64,000 bases of DNA from Bacteroidales bacterium UBA5349 (GTDB lineage: Bacteria; Bacteroidota; Bacteroidia; Bacteroidales; Tenuifilaceae). The stretch spans positions 58,788 through 122,787 of the forward strand of contig DHQB01000017.1 of assembly GCA_002410065.1 (NCBI GenBank), given 5' to 3'. The notes below the pieces were generated by a model. The model did no database searches. It saw only the letters and a list, made by a program, of their open reading frames with translations, and had not been told where the DNA came from. The number at the start of each line of letters is the position of its first letter. The stretch's first letter is position 1. Shown piece after piece: positions 43,982 to 52,621 of this stretch. Position numbers and translations under genes: made by a program.

Positions 43982-45076
43982 TTATACAAAAGCACAATCA
44001 CCATCTCCATCTAAAAATGTTTTGTTGCTTAATTGTGTGCTAACCAATTTTGTTGCAAAGTAGTTTCGATACTGTATGCGCGATAGCCATGAAAAAGGTT
44101 TTAACCCTCTCATTGATTTGGCAATTCCCCCATTGTAAACGGTTACCCTATTGGCCCCAATTACCATACTGTGCTTAATAATAATTTTGGCAAAGAGTAT
44201 TGCATTCTCTGTTGAGCATGATGCATAAGGCACAGATACCACGCCATCTGCTGCATTTATCATTATAAAACCCAAGTGATTACCTTTACAACGTACCTTT
44301 ATAATCGATTGGTCAAACCTTTTTGGCGACGACGAAAAGAAATATTTCTGCCCAACCACATCTCCCAATGGCGATGATACAAGCCAAGGGTTACTAATAA
44401 CCCACTCCAACTCCTGCCTTTTGCGTTGCGATGGAGTGTTTGCTGTTGCCTGTTCAAACATTTTTGCAAGTTCATCATCGGGAAAGGATAAATATTCAAA
44501 CTGTAGGCCTTTCATCCGATACATCTTAGCAAAAAACGGCAGCGGATTAACTAGGCTTAGCAAGGCATCGAGAATTCTCAAAAGTGGATTAAAAAACCTA
44601 AAACCTTTACCTTTCTTACTCAGTATTGCCGTAAGGCAAGGCCTTAAATATAACCTTACCCCTTTTGAGGATTGAATAAGATTAAACCTCTCCGTTTTAT
44701 CGTAAACAGCTTTCGACTCTAAAGCATAGTTTGTAAAAATTAACTTACCATCCCAATCGGCAAAAGCCTCTGAGAACAAGGCAGATGCAATGCCCTTTCG
44801 CCTAAACTTTGGGTTTACCCAATTGCCACTAAGCCATGCAACCCTATGAATATCTTGGCCAGCAAAAATTGTATCGGGCAAAAGGGTTCTATAGCCAACG
44901 AGTTCATCATCAACATAAGCCATATAAAGGACCACATCATCGGGATTTGCCCTTGGGTTCTGAACGTACGATTTGGCCCTATGCCTGCTAATAGGCACAA
45001 TAGCCATATTACTATAGATTGAGCTTTCAACAAAAGCTAGCAGCTCAGAAACTTTATACCGCTTAATGTTTACCAT
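43982..45076 (-). CDS. GNAT-fold acetyltransferase, long form
   Basis: 364 residues. The acetyl-CoA region is GNWVNPKFRRKGIASALFSEAF near 86-107 (N-terminal half), while the second half (LDALLSLVNPLPFFAKMYRMKGLQ, LEWVISNPW) has GNAT-like strands without a recognised motif. It overlaps the upstream deacetylase gene by 14 bases and probably acetylates a surface glycan or lipid. Confidence 0.78.
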   Translation of the reverse strand: MVNIKRYKVSELLAFVESSIYSNMAIVPISRHRAKSYVQNPRANPDDVVLYMAYVDDELVGYRTLLPDTIFAGQDIHRVAWLSGNWVNPKFRRKGIASALFSEAFADWDGKLIFTNYALESKAVYDKTERFNLIQSSKGVRLYLRPCLTAILSKKGKGFRFFNPLLRILDALLSLVNPLPFFAKMYRMKGLQFEYLSFPDDELAKMFEQATANTPSQRKRQELEWVISNPWLVSSPLGDVVGQKYFFSSSPKRFDQSIIKVRCKGNHLGFIMINAADGVVSVPYASCSTENAILFAKIIIKHSMVIGANRVTVYNGGIAKSMRGLKPFSWLSRIQYRNYFATKLVSTQLSNKTFLDGDGDCAFV

Positions 45077-46097
45077 AACCTAATTCATCCTTATGCTTAC
45101 CTACCAACCCTTTGGCAAGGTAATAAAACAACTCTGATTTTAATCTGACTTTGGCAGTTACCACATTCACTTCCATGGGGATACGATGTAAAAACCGATA
45201 ATTATTGGTTGGCTTATAGCCAGATGTACCAACCATTAGGTCGATTTTAGGGTTTTCGCCATCAATAAAATGCTTGTATATTCGCCCATCTACCCCATGG
45301 CTTGTGAAGGGGAATGCAAATAGTTTAGGTTGGTTTGGAATATTCTGCTGCACCCAATCAACACTTTGCTGAACCTCGATGAGTTGCTGCTCAAAGGATA
45401 ACTCTGAGAACAAAGAGTGAGTAAGGCTATGAGCCCCAATTGTATACCCCTTACTACTCAATGTTAAAATCTGATTGAGAGTAAGATAAGGCTGGTGTTT
45501 ATCCAAATACTCCGTGAAATTTAACCCAACTGCATTGGCAATTAAATCAATGGTGCTGGAATCGTTGTGGCCCAAACTAAAGAGCACTTCCTTAATCTGC
45601 TCTACACCTATACTCTGAATCCCCGTATTGTTTCTGAGGATTTCTACTAATGATTTTTTATCCTTAAAAACCGATAAACGATTATCAATAAGGCTAAGCT
45701 TACACCGGTAGAGTAAATCGCGATTATCGATAAAATTTGGGTTAACAAAAAAGGTGGCGGGAATTCCTTTTTTTGAAAGGATTGGTTCTACGATAGTGGT
45801 AACTTCCTTAAAACCATCGTCGAAGCTTAGGAATAGTGCAGGCTTTGCTAACTTTTTCTTCCCCGAGAGTATTAAAGGGACATCAGCAGGTATAGTGGGC
45901 TCAAAATGCTTAAGCAAGAATTCGAGATGCTGTTCAAACTGCTCTGGAGTATAAACTGGATAGAGTGAGGCAACGTGCAGAGGGAATACATTAGCAACTG
46001 TATGATAAAAGGGAGCAACTATTTTTGGCTTTACCAAGCCATGTAAAACCCTGTAGGGGAAAAGTTGTGCGATGGAATGAGAGAATTCTCGAATCAT
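45063..46097 (-). CDS. Polysaccharide deacetylase family protein
   Basis: 344 residues. FLSFDDGFKEV near 88-98 supplies the catalytic Asp-Asp of the NodB-type deacetylase fold, and GAHSLTHSLFSELS near 215-228 the metal-binding His pair HSLTH. A short N-terminal hydrophobic segment is present, but no clear signal peptide. It would remove acetyl groups from polysaccharide. Overlaps both neighbours (14 and 4 bases), so it is in a tight operon. Confidence 0.9.
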   Translation of the reverse strand: MIREFSHSIAQLFPYRVLHGLVKPKIVAPFYHTVANVFPLHVASLYPVYTPEQFEQHLEFLLKHFEPTIPADVPLILSGKKKLAKPALFLSFDDGFKEVTTIVEPILSKKGIPATFFVNPNFIDNRDLLYRCKLSLIDNRLSVFKDKKSLVEILRNNTGIQSIGVEQIKEVLFSLGHNDSSTIDLIANAVGLNFTEYLDKHQPYLTLNQILTLSSKGYTIGAHSLTHSLFSELSFEQQLIEVQQSVDWVQQNIPNQPKLFAFPFTSHGVDGRIYKHFIDGENPKIDLMVGTSGYKPTNNYRFLHRIPMEVNVVTAKVRLKSELFYYLAKGLVGKHKDELGYGKH

Positions 46098-47002
46098 TGC
46101 CTAAATAGTTTTATATACCAAGGTAGCTTATTAACTATTAAATGGTTGTATTCGCAGGGGGTAGCACCGAACCCAGAATAGAAACGGGCAATTGAATCGA
46201 TATTTGAACCTTCAAAATCGAGCACAAGGTGCGAATCTGCATTCTGATGAATGTAATGATCGATTAGCGCAAACATAGCACGGACATTCTTCCCCTCTTC
46301 TGTTGATGAGGCCAAAAGGTAGATAACCTTTCCGTTCGACTTAAGGAAAAGTGCACCTGCACAAAGCTCATTATGCATATCATATGCACCCAATACCTCG
46401 CCCACCCCTTTAGCTACCGCTTGCGTAATTAACTTTGTTAGCATATCAAAATGCTTTTGTTTTAAGGGTACCATTTGGTTCCCTTTTTTAAGTTCAAGGA
46501 GTTTAAGCGCACCTAAACCCTTATGAACAAGAACATTATAGGCAACGGCCTTTGATATATTTCTCTTGGTATTACTTGAGTACCTCGACGAAATTGTTGC
46601 ATAGGGTTCAATTAAATCCAAATGGTATGTAACCCTTTGTGATACTTTGGCTTTGGGATAATCGAATTTAAGGAAAGTGTTGAGACTTATAGAAATAAAA
46701 CGAAACTTTGGGGGTATTGCATCTAAAAACTCACCAACCAGCTTATGGTTTATAAGCCCCAACGAGAAAAGCCCTAACTGCTGAGTAAAAAAGGGTTGAT
46801 AGAGGTAACTAATGCCAAACTTTGTGTTATACGTTAATGGAAAAACAGCCTTGTAATCGTCTCCAATTAATGCATCCCAATTTTCTGCCACGATATCGAG
46901 ATACCAGGAGTAGCCATAAACTATTCCGTTTACCGAATGGGCTATGCATGAATCCCACTTGGCAGTATCAATATCGTTGCGCTTAACGTAAGTTATCTTC
47001 AA
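46094..47002 (-). CDS. FemAB/GNAT-like acyltransferase
   Basis: 302 residues. VNGIVYGYSWYLDIVAENW at the start and LVLDFEGSNIDSIARFYSGFGATP near 255-278 resemble the FemAB/BioF2-like acyltransferases, which attach amino acids or acyl groups to cell-wall or surface sugars. SKAVAYNVLVHKGLG lies mid-protein. First gene of the overlapping three-gene unit. The fic gene and a structured spacer separate it from the second deacetylase-like gene upstream. Confidence 0.8.
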   Translation of the reverse strand: MKITYVKRNDIDTAKWDSCIAHSVNGIVYGYSWYLDIVAENWDALIGDDYKAVFPLTYNTKFGISYLYQPFFTQQLGLFSLGLINHKLVGEFLDAIPPKFRFISISLNTFLKFDYPKAKVSQRVTYHLDLIEPYATISSRYSSNTKRNISKAVAYNVLVHKGLGALKLLELKKGNQMVPLKQKHFDMLTKLITQAVAKGVGEVLGAYDMHNELCAGALFLKSNGKVIYLLASSTEEGKNVRAMFALIDHYIHQNADSHLVLDFEGSNIDSIARFYSGFGATPCEYNHLIVNKLPWYIKLFRQ

Positions 47003-47040
47003 AATAATTGAATTTAATTCGGTAAAATGATAAATCCATA

Positions 47041-47180
47041 TTGGTTGGGGGTGTGGCTAGTGTGGGAGAGAGTGCCACGTTTTCGTCCCCCAACGAAAAC
47101 GACAAAGCAGGCGAAACCGTTCCGGGTTCCCAGTATCAACCCACATTGGCTTCACCCCTTGTTATGCTCAGTAGTTATTT
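47041..47180. other. GC-richer structured spacer downstream of fic
   Basis: 140 non-coding bases. CGTTTTCGT (47078-47086) and ACGAAAACG (47093-47101) form a perfect 9-bp stem with a 6-base loop. TTGGGGG and CCCCCAA stretches (near 47044-47050 and 47087-47093) can pair around it. The base composition is higher in G and C than the flanking DNA. It has the look of an insertion boundary or cassette recombination remnant. A reverse-complement-facing ORF (47027-47287) is not supported. Confidence 0.4.
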
Positions 47181-48131
47181 TCATAGTTTATAAGTCGTTT
47201 TGTTTTTTATTCCAGTTTTCTCAAACATATTCAATTCTAAACCCTTTTTTAAATCTCTACTTGCTGTTGCAGAAGAAATGTCTTTAAAAATATTCATATA
47301 ATCTTTTCTCGAAAACTCTTTTTTCCCTAATGCAATAAAATATTCTAACCTGTCAATATCACTCAAAATTCGGTTGTTAAAATCAAGGAGTTCAGTCAAA
47401 GATTTTTCGATAACACTTAGCATATATTCAATGAAAATAGTTGAATTCCCCTCTCTATCACTTTTCCCAAGAGCATTATAATAGTCTTGTTGTGTCTGAC
47501 TTATAAGGGTTTCAAAGGGCAAGAACTCAAAAACAGGGTATTTATTCATAAGAATTACCGTTTGCCAAAATCTTCCCATTCTACCATTTCCATCCAAAAA
47601 TGGGTGGATGAATTCCATTTCATAATGGAAAACACAACTTTTTATTAAGATTAAATCCTCGTTACCTTTTAAATAGCTAAATAAGTCATTCATTAGGTAA
47701 GTTACATTCTCTGCTGGTGGTGCTATATGTGTAACTCTTGAGCCTTGAAATATTCCAACCCCTTGATTTCTATACTTTCCTGAACTTTCAATTAATCCCT
47801 CCAATAGGTCCTTGTGCGCTTTCAAAAAGGATTTTGAGGAAAAAGGATCATATAAAGCGATGTTATCATAAACTTTAATTGCATTTACAACCTCCAGAAT
47901 ATCTTTCTTTGGCCCAATAACCCTTTTGTTTTCTATCAGAGCCGTAACTTGTTCAAGAGTTAAAGTGTTCCCCTCTATTCTTAAGGATGAATGAATTGTT
48001 TTTATTTTATTCTGCTTTCTTAAATGTGGAGATGGTTTGCTAATTAAGTTAGCATTAACTTCCCCAATTTTCTCTGAAATAGAGGAAATCAGATTAAGAA
48101 TTCTAGGGGTAATGTTGTAAGGTGGTTCCAT
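47181..48131 (-). CDS. Fic-domain AMPylase-like protein with C-terminal winged helix
   Basis: About 316 residues from the ATG at 48131 (an ATG at 48143 also exists). The Fic motif HPFLDGNGRMGR (residues 180-191 numbering from 48143) is intact, with the catalytic His and both Arg. The inhibitory helix carries SLRIEGN near 53-59, the [S/T]xxxE[G/N] pattern of self-inhibited class II Fic proteins. The last ~60 residues (EFSRKDYMNIFKDISSATASRDL) look like a winged helix. It transfers AMP or another nucleotide to a protein target, unidentified here. Tandem palindromes cover its promoter and start, suggesting autoregulation. Confidence 0.88.
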   Translation of the reverse strand: MEPPYNITPRILNLISSISEKIGEVNANLISKPSPHLRKQNKIKTIHSSLRIEGNTLTLEQVTALIENKRVIGPKKDILEVVNAIKVYDNIALYDPFSSKSFLKAHKDLLEGLIESSGKYRNQGVGIFQGSRVTHIAPPAENVTYLMNDLFSYLKGNEDLILIKSCVFHYEMEFIHPFLDGNGRMGRFWQTVILMNKYPVFEFLPFETLISQTQQDYYNALGKSDREGNSTIFIEYMLSVIEKSLTELLDFNNRILSDIDRLEYFIALGKKEFSRKDYMNIFKDISSATASRDLKKGLELNMFEKTGIKNKTTYKL

Positions 48132-48157
48132 TGATACTATCATTTGATACTATCAAA
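48131..48157. promoter_or_regulatory. Tandem palindromic operator over the fic start
   Basis: TTGATACTATCA occurs twice in a row (48131-48142 and 48144-48155). The second is part of the perfect palindrome TTTGATA-C-TATCAAA (48143-48157). The sites overlap the -7 box and the start codon region of fic. Confidence 0.6.
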
Positions 48158-48184
48158 TATAATGTCAAATATTTGTAATTTCAA
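48154..48184 (-). promoter_or_regulatory. fic promoter
   Basis: The reverse strand has TTG (48182-48184), 20 bases, TATATTTG (48154-48161), an exact Bacteroidota consensus. The transcript start near 48147 leaves a short leader, favouring the ATG at 48131 over the one at 48143. Confidence 0.6.
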
Positions 48185-48221
48185 GATTATCCGCGATTTT
48201 TATTCAAACTATTGTGCGTTA

Positions 48222-49526
48222 CTAATCAAGTATGCTAATCTCTTTAACAATACTCGTTAAAACATTCTCCCACCCTTTCCACTCATTTAATCCAGAGAGG
48301 GTTTCATTGTGCCAAACAGTTACAAACGTCCCATTTACGCTTTTAACCGTTTTTGCCATTGCTGAAACTTGCTCAATGGCTTGCTCTGGATTAAGTTTCA
48401 ACCCTTGTAAAAGAGCCCTATCCATAACCTGAAATGGGATTAATTTCAAAGTTAACTCTTTTTCATCAACAACATTGTAAAAATTGAAGGCGGTGCAAGT
48501 GCTTGCCCTAAATCCAATTACATCAGAATATCCCATGCTGTAATCGTATGCTATTTCGGCTTGAGCAAGCATTTGATTGGTTTTTGGAAACTGTAAACGT
48601 AAAAAATGCTGCCGGCTATGCTGAACTGGGAAGTGGAGGGCATTCTCGAGAGTTATTTTCTCCCTCATCAACTTATCAAAATTGTTAAACGTGGAGTACG
48701 ATGGATGGAGGCCGACGGTATGCTTTGCCCTAATTTTGCGCATTATTTTCTGGAAAGCAGGGTGATTTACAGAAATATTCCTGTCAAACCTTGAGAAACT
48801 ACCCCCCAACCAAAACCAAATAGCATTGGGAGGCAAAAAACTGAGTAGCGTATCGTAGGTGTCAAAGGGATCTGACTTTAGCCTAAAACACACTTGCCAA
48901 CGCCTATATGCATCAGCAAATTTAAAATGCACAAGGCTTTTAGCCATACCTAACTTGTTTCGCAATAAACCTTTATGCTTATAGGCAAATGCATTATCTA
49001 TATCAATAGTAGGTATATATTTGAACTTGCGCTTAAAGATTCTGAGGCCAGGGAAACTTTTATCCAAAATTTTGGTAAACTCATTTACCCATAAATCGAC
49101 TAGGGGTAGATGCAGGAAATTGTTTTTCACTGCTAGACTTTCCTCCGAAGGGAATCGCCCATGCTGGTCGGCATTGAATGGAAGATATTCCTCGTAACGT
49201 GCAATTAAATAAAACGATGCAGCAAAAATATCGAATGGTATAGTGGATGATTCATCTGTATTGAAAAAGATAGGGAGATCGTGCCATTGCGAAACGTGAA
49301 TATACTGCTCCAAAACACCTTTCTGCTGCATTATGCCATGAGGGTAAATCTGAATTGCACCCTCAACCCTACGGCAAGAATATGCAATTTTGGGCAAGGC
49401 TGATGAACGAAAGACATTCTCATCGCTTGTTAACTCAACTTTAAACCCAAGCATAGTGCCCAGCACATGATTTAAAATGTACTGAATCCGTGGTGTAATA
49501 GTATCAACAAGCACAAGTAACTGCAT
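48222..49526 (-). CDS. Polysaccharide deacetylase-like protein (DUF7033-type)
   Basis: 434 residues. IPTIDIDNAFAYKHKGL near 167-183 gives the first acidic site of the deacetylase barrel, HTVGLHPSYSTFNNFDKL near 273-290 the His-containing second site, and TVWHNETLSG near the end the third. These are as seen in the Bacteroidota DUF7033 polysaccharide deacetylase-like group. No signal peptide. It probably belongs functionally with the deacetylase/acyltransferase unit beyond the fic gene. Confidence 0.8.
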   Translation of the reverse strand: MQLLVLVDTITPRIQYILNHVLGTMLGFKVELTSDENVFRSSALPKIAYSCRRVEGAIQIYPHGIMQQKGVLEQYIHVSQWHDLPIFFNTDESSTIPFDIFAASFYLIARYEEYLPFNADQHGRFPSEESLAVKNNFLHLPLVDLWVNEFTKILDKSFPGLRIFKRKFKYIPTIDIDNAFAYKHKGLLRNKLGMAKSLVHFKFADAYRRWQVCFRLKSDPFDTYDTLLSFLPPNAIWFWLGGSFSRFDRNISVNHPAFQKIMRKIRAKHTVGLHPSYSTFNNFDKLMREKITLENALHFPVQHSRQHFLRLQFPKTNQMLAQAEIAYDYSMGYSDVIGFRASTCTAFNFYNVVDEKELTLKLIPFQVMDRALLQGLKLNPEQAIEQVSAMAKTVKSVNGTFVTVWHNETLSGLNEWKGWENVLTSIVKEISILD

Positions 49527-49626
49527 GGGAACGCGATAAGGTTTAGCGCTGATAAAAGTATAAAATCTTTAACGAAATTTTCACCAAATTATTGGATTCG
49601 TTGGCCGAATCATAATCCCACTTAGC

Positions 49627-49653
49627 AAAAAAAGAGGGGAAAAATCCCCTCTT
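49627..49653 (-). terminator. Intrinsic terminator of the endonuclease I gene
   Basis: Read on the minus strand, AAGAGGGG, a loop of six, CCCCTCTT, then a T run. It lies 26 bases past the stop at 49679. Confidence 0.85.
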
Positions 49654-49678
49654 AACTAGTATTCTTTGCAAATTAGAT

Positions 49679-52255
49679 TTACTCTTTAATAATCTTTAAA
49701 AATGATATTTTACCATTACTGCTCTCTACCTTAAGCAGATAAAGTCCTGACTTAACACTATCGGTATTGATAGAACCCTTGGGATTATTAACTGTTAATA
49801 TGGGTTGACCAATTATGCTGTAGAAGGTTATTCGATTAATACTCGACGAAGATTCTAAACTTATACTTGAGCTGAATGGATTTGGGTAAACCCTAACCTC
49901 ATCCAAACCATTGTAGCCAATGCCACTAATTGGCGAAAAAGTTGCAGTTACATCCATATCCTCAACTAGGTCTATTGTTACATTTGCATCTGTCGAGGTA
50001 AAACTGCCTGTCCATCCATCAAACTTAAAACCTGTATTGGGAATTGCCAATAGGGTAAAGCTGTCTCCATCTTCAGCCGTAATTGGTGAAGTATATTCAA
50101 CCTCATCAACCTCAACTACTCCGTTGCCAACAATAGTAATAGTTAACGTAAACTCTTCAATTTGTGGAATTACAACAAACGTAGGGCTAACCGTGGTATT
50201 GTCGTCATTATCAATAGCCTCAACAGCATAGTAAACTTCACCATTTATAAGCGGCAATTGCAGTGAAACTGTATAGGTATCATCAGCAACAAACTCCATA
50301 GCGATGGTTTGGTCAAGGTTTTCTGAAGAGTTACCATACTTTAACGATACCTGCTGAATGCTTCCATCGGGGTCGGTAACCTCAGCAATAAAAGTAACCT
50401 CATCATTGGCAAAGGGGCTCACAGGCGAATGCGATATGCTTCCAAACACTGGCGATTGTGGTGCCGACTCGAGGCTAGTCCACCCCAAATTATCAATGGC
50501 AATTCGGGTTACACCATCCGAAACGAGTTTTATGGTAAAATTGCCACTTACGTTAATGCTACCAAAAGAGGCATTACCAGTATCCGTTGAAACACTAACG
50601 GGATCGCCAATTTGCACATCATTTATTAAAAGAGTTATGGTTCCATCTGAGCCAGTAAACATTTGCTCATGATCAAAAGTGATAGATGAAACACCTCCTG
50701 AAATGGTTTGGGACAGTAAATAAGAACCACTCGTTTTATTTAAGCATATTGCCCGTCCATCAATCTCTAGGTCGGTACGAGCATTTGTAGCGGTCCATTT
50801 GATACTATTATCGCCTGTCCAACTCCTGCTGCTATAGGATGAACTTGCCGCTGGCATTAAAGTAAAGGTCTCTACAAATTGGCTCCCTGAACCTCCACCA
50901 GAAACGCTTATTGTGAAAGATTGAGTTTCGCTTAAACCTTCGGTACTTGCCACCAGCACCACATCATTATCGCCAATATGACCTTCGGCAGGAGTGCCAT
51001 AAAGAATGGCGGTGCCATTACCATTGTCGGTAAGGGTTAACCATGTGGGTATTGTGGTTGCATTGAATGCTATTGCGGCTGAAGCATTACCAACAACGCT
51101 GGCCTGAACAGTATAAGAATACTGCTGATTAACTGTAGCCGAAATTATTGGAGTTGAACCAAAAACAACTTCAGGAACAACAACCTTAATGGTGAACGAC
51201 TGATTGGCAGATGTTTCGCCATCGGTTGCCGTAAGGATAATATTATGAACTCCTTGATCGCTTTGAACTGGTGTACCCATAAGGGTTGCAGCACCATTTG
51301 TACCACCGGTAAAAGTTAACCAAGTGGGTTTTTGTGTGCAATTTATGGTAATGGGGTTACCACTTTCGCCCGTTGCAGTAACGCTGTATGCGTATTGCTC
51401 CCCAACCAATACTTCAGTAACCGGCACAGATGTGAAGTGCACGCTAATTGTGCCATCACCCCAAATTAAATTTACATACTCGGGGTGATCGATGAATGGG
51501 TTACGGTTATGCTGATAATCGCTATAAATTTTATTATTCCTATCAATCTCCTTTTGGCTAACCGGATCCTGCTCATGCCAATCCATTAGCAGATTAACTG
51601 CCCATTCCGTATATGCCGGGTAAGAGGTTCCGTTAAGCATAGGAGAATTCCAACCAGAGATTTTGCTCTCGTATCGGGTTGCCATGTAAAAATATCCACG
51701 GGCAAAATCGCCCTTATACTCATCAATGGGCTCGAAAACAGTACCCGAATAGCCCGGATATGAACTAGTTCCTTTTTTTGAACCATTGGTTGATGTCCAC
51801 GTAGCACTTCCAACCTCACCAAATGGAAAATTCCCTCGCTGTCCATTTACATAACCATCGGTTGGTACCAAGTGGAACATATCGGAATACATTGGTTTTC
51901 CACCATCAAACCAACTTTTAGGGAAAGAGTGCTCCCTATTGTAGCAGCTGCCCTCACCACTATAATTCCCGCACTGATCGGAACCAAATGTATACTCATA
52001 TGCGGGAGTACCACCCGGAACATCGGAGTACATGTCCCATACCTTGCCATTTGGCTTCTTATCGGTAAACTTAAAGGCTGTCCACAAGCCATCATAACTT
52101 ATGACAGTATGACCGTCAATAATACTGCTTAAGGCTGTTTTTAATTCAGCGCCAGCTAACCCATTTGCCTCATCGTAATAGCCGTTGGGGGCCTGTGCCA
52201 ATGAAAAAAAACTGATAGAAATAAAGAGGGTAAAAAGGACTAATAATTTTTTCAT
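49679..52255 (-). CDS. Secreted endonuclease I with Ig-like repeats and T9SS sorting domain
   Basis: 858 residues. A signal peptide (1-20, SLAQAPNG) is followed by the endonuclease I domain to about 270: YNREHSFPKSWF holds the catalytic His-Glu/His pair, then YSDMFHLVPTDGYVNGQRGNFPFGEV. Two Ig-like repeats follow (about 275-455, VTATGESGNPITINC and VVLVASTEGLS), then a beta-rich jelly-roll-like region, another Ig-like segment, an InlB-B-type repeat (about 700-775, GFKFDGWTGSFTSTDANVTI) and a T9SS type A sorting domain (VYPNPFSSSISLES ... GLYLLKVESSNG). It is exported to the cell surface or medium to degrade DNA, probably for nutrients or biofilm breakdown. Confidence 0.94.
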   Translation of the reverse strand: MKKLLVLFTLFISISFFSLAQAPNGYYDEANGLAGAELKTALSSIIDGHTVISYDGLWTAFKFTDKKPNGKVWDMYSDVPGGTPAYEYTFGSDQCGNYSGEGSCYNREHSFPKSWFDGGKPMYSDMFHLVPTDGYVNGQRGNFPFGEVGSATWTSTNGSKKGTSSYPGYSGTVFEPIDEYKGDFARGYFYMATRYESKISGWNSPMLNGTSYPAYTEWAVNLLMDWHEQDPVSQKEIDRNNKIYSDYQHNRNPFIDHPEYVNLIWGDGTISVHFTSVPVTEVLVGEQYAYSVTATGESGNPITINCTQKPTWLTFTGGTNGAATLMGTPVQSDQGVHNIILTATDGETSANQSFTIKVVVPEVVFGSTPIISATVNQQYSYTVQASVVGNASAAIAFNATTIPTWLTLTDNGNGTAILYGTPAEGHIGDNDVVLVASTEGLSETQSFTISVSGGGSGSQFVETFTLMPAASSSYSSRSWTGDNSIKWTATNARTDLEIDGRAICLNKTSGSYLLSQTISGGVSSITFDHEQMFTGSDGTITLLINDVQIGDPVSVSTDTGNASFGSINVSGNFTIKLVSDGVTRIAIDNLGWTSLESAPQSPVFGSISHSPVSPFANDEVTFIAEVTDPDGSIQQVSLKYGNSSENLDQTIAMEFVADDTYTVSLQLPLINGEVYYAVEAIDNDDNTTVSPTFVVIPQIEEFTLTITIVGNGVVEVDEVEYTSPITAEDGDSFTLLAIPNTGFKFDGWTGSFTSTDANVTIDLVEDMDVTATFSPISGIGYNGLDEVRVYPNPFSSSISLESSSSINRITFYSIIGQPILTVNNPKGSINTDSVKSGLYLLKVESSNGKISFLKIIKE

Positions 52256-52468
52256 AAAAAGCGATTAAATATTTGTATTGTTTTGTAGAGTAATTCCAAA
52301 ATTTGGTTTATTTAAAAACAGAATTAAATCATTATTAAACTGTCAAAAAAGGGGCGTAAATATAGTGTTATAAATTAAATGAACCATTAAGATTGTTACT
52401 TGTTTACACCAAATTCTAAAAAATATATTGTAATCGATAAATTAATCCCAATCTTTTAATAAAACTTA
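52256..52468. other. Intergenic DNA between endonuclease I and mgtE
   Basis: Very AT-rich DNA before the mgtE promoter, divergent from the endonuclease gene. No ORF or repeat is supported, and no clear TAnnTTTG box was found for the endonuclease gene. Confidence 0.5.
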
Positions 52469-52498
52469 TTGCTGAAACCATAATTACCTTTACTTTTA
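52469..52498 (+). promoter_or_regulatory. mgtE promoter
   Basis: TTG (52469-52471), 19 bases, TACTTTTA (52491-52498) matches TTG-N19-TAnnTTTG with one mismatch. Transcription from about 52505 leaves a ~117-base leader that contains the upstream ORF and the hairpins. Confidence 0.55.
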
Positions 52499-52525
52499 CA
52501 GCGTAAACCAAAGAATAGATATAAC

Positions 52526-52576
52526 ATGGACGAGGACCCTTATCCGAGTAGTTGCCAAATACTAACCAGTTTGTAA
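52526..52576 (+). CDS. mgtE upstream ORF, candidate Mg2+-sensing leader peptide
   Basis: ATG at 52526, 16 codons, TAA at 52574-52576, encoding MDEDPYPSSCQILTSL. Residues 2-7 (Asp, Glu, Asp, Pro, Tyr, Pro) form the acidic/proline N-terminus known from the enterobacterial mgtL leader, whose translation aborts at low Mg2+. The ORF lies about 20 bases after the predicted transcript start and ends in one arm of the hairpin pair described in the next entry. It is too short for standard gene callers. No strong Shine-Dalgarno is seen, which is normal for Bacteroidota. Translation is unproven. Confidence 0.55.
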   Translation: MDEDPYPSSCQILTSL

Positions 52577-52620
52577 GGGACCACGTTGTTTCCTTACAGA
52601 TATAATTGTAGGGAAACAGT
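52570..52620 (+). promoter_or_regulatory. Mutually exclusive leader hairpins upstream of mgtE
   Basis: Hairpin 1: GTAAGGGA (52573-52580) with TTCCTTAC (52590-52597), extendable outward by three more pairs to 52570/52600. Hairpin 2: TGTTTCCTTAC (52587-52597) pairs with GTAGGGAAACA (52608-52618), 11 of 11 pairs with one G-U. Both need 52590-52597. Hairpin 2 ends three bases before the mgtE ATG (52622). The uORF stop (52574-52576) lies in the 5' arm of hairpin 1. Confidence 0.6.
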
Positions 52621-52621
52621 T

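Noticed and set aside
47027..47287. 86-codon plus-strand ORF next to fic
   Set aside because: It overlaps the fic 3' end and the structured spacer, and it has no recognisable motif.
52586..52621. In-frame TTG extension of mgtE
   Set aside because: It runs through both leader hairpins, uses a rare start, and the family begins at MIETQVNF-like sequence.
52500..52621. M-box or other known Mg2+ riboswitch
   Set aside because: The leader is only about 117 bases and I could not match the multi-stem M-box core. The uORF and two short hairpins explain it better.
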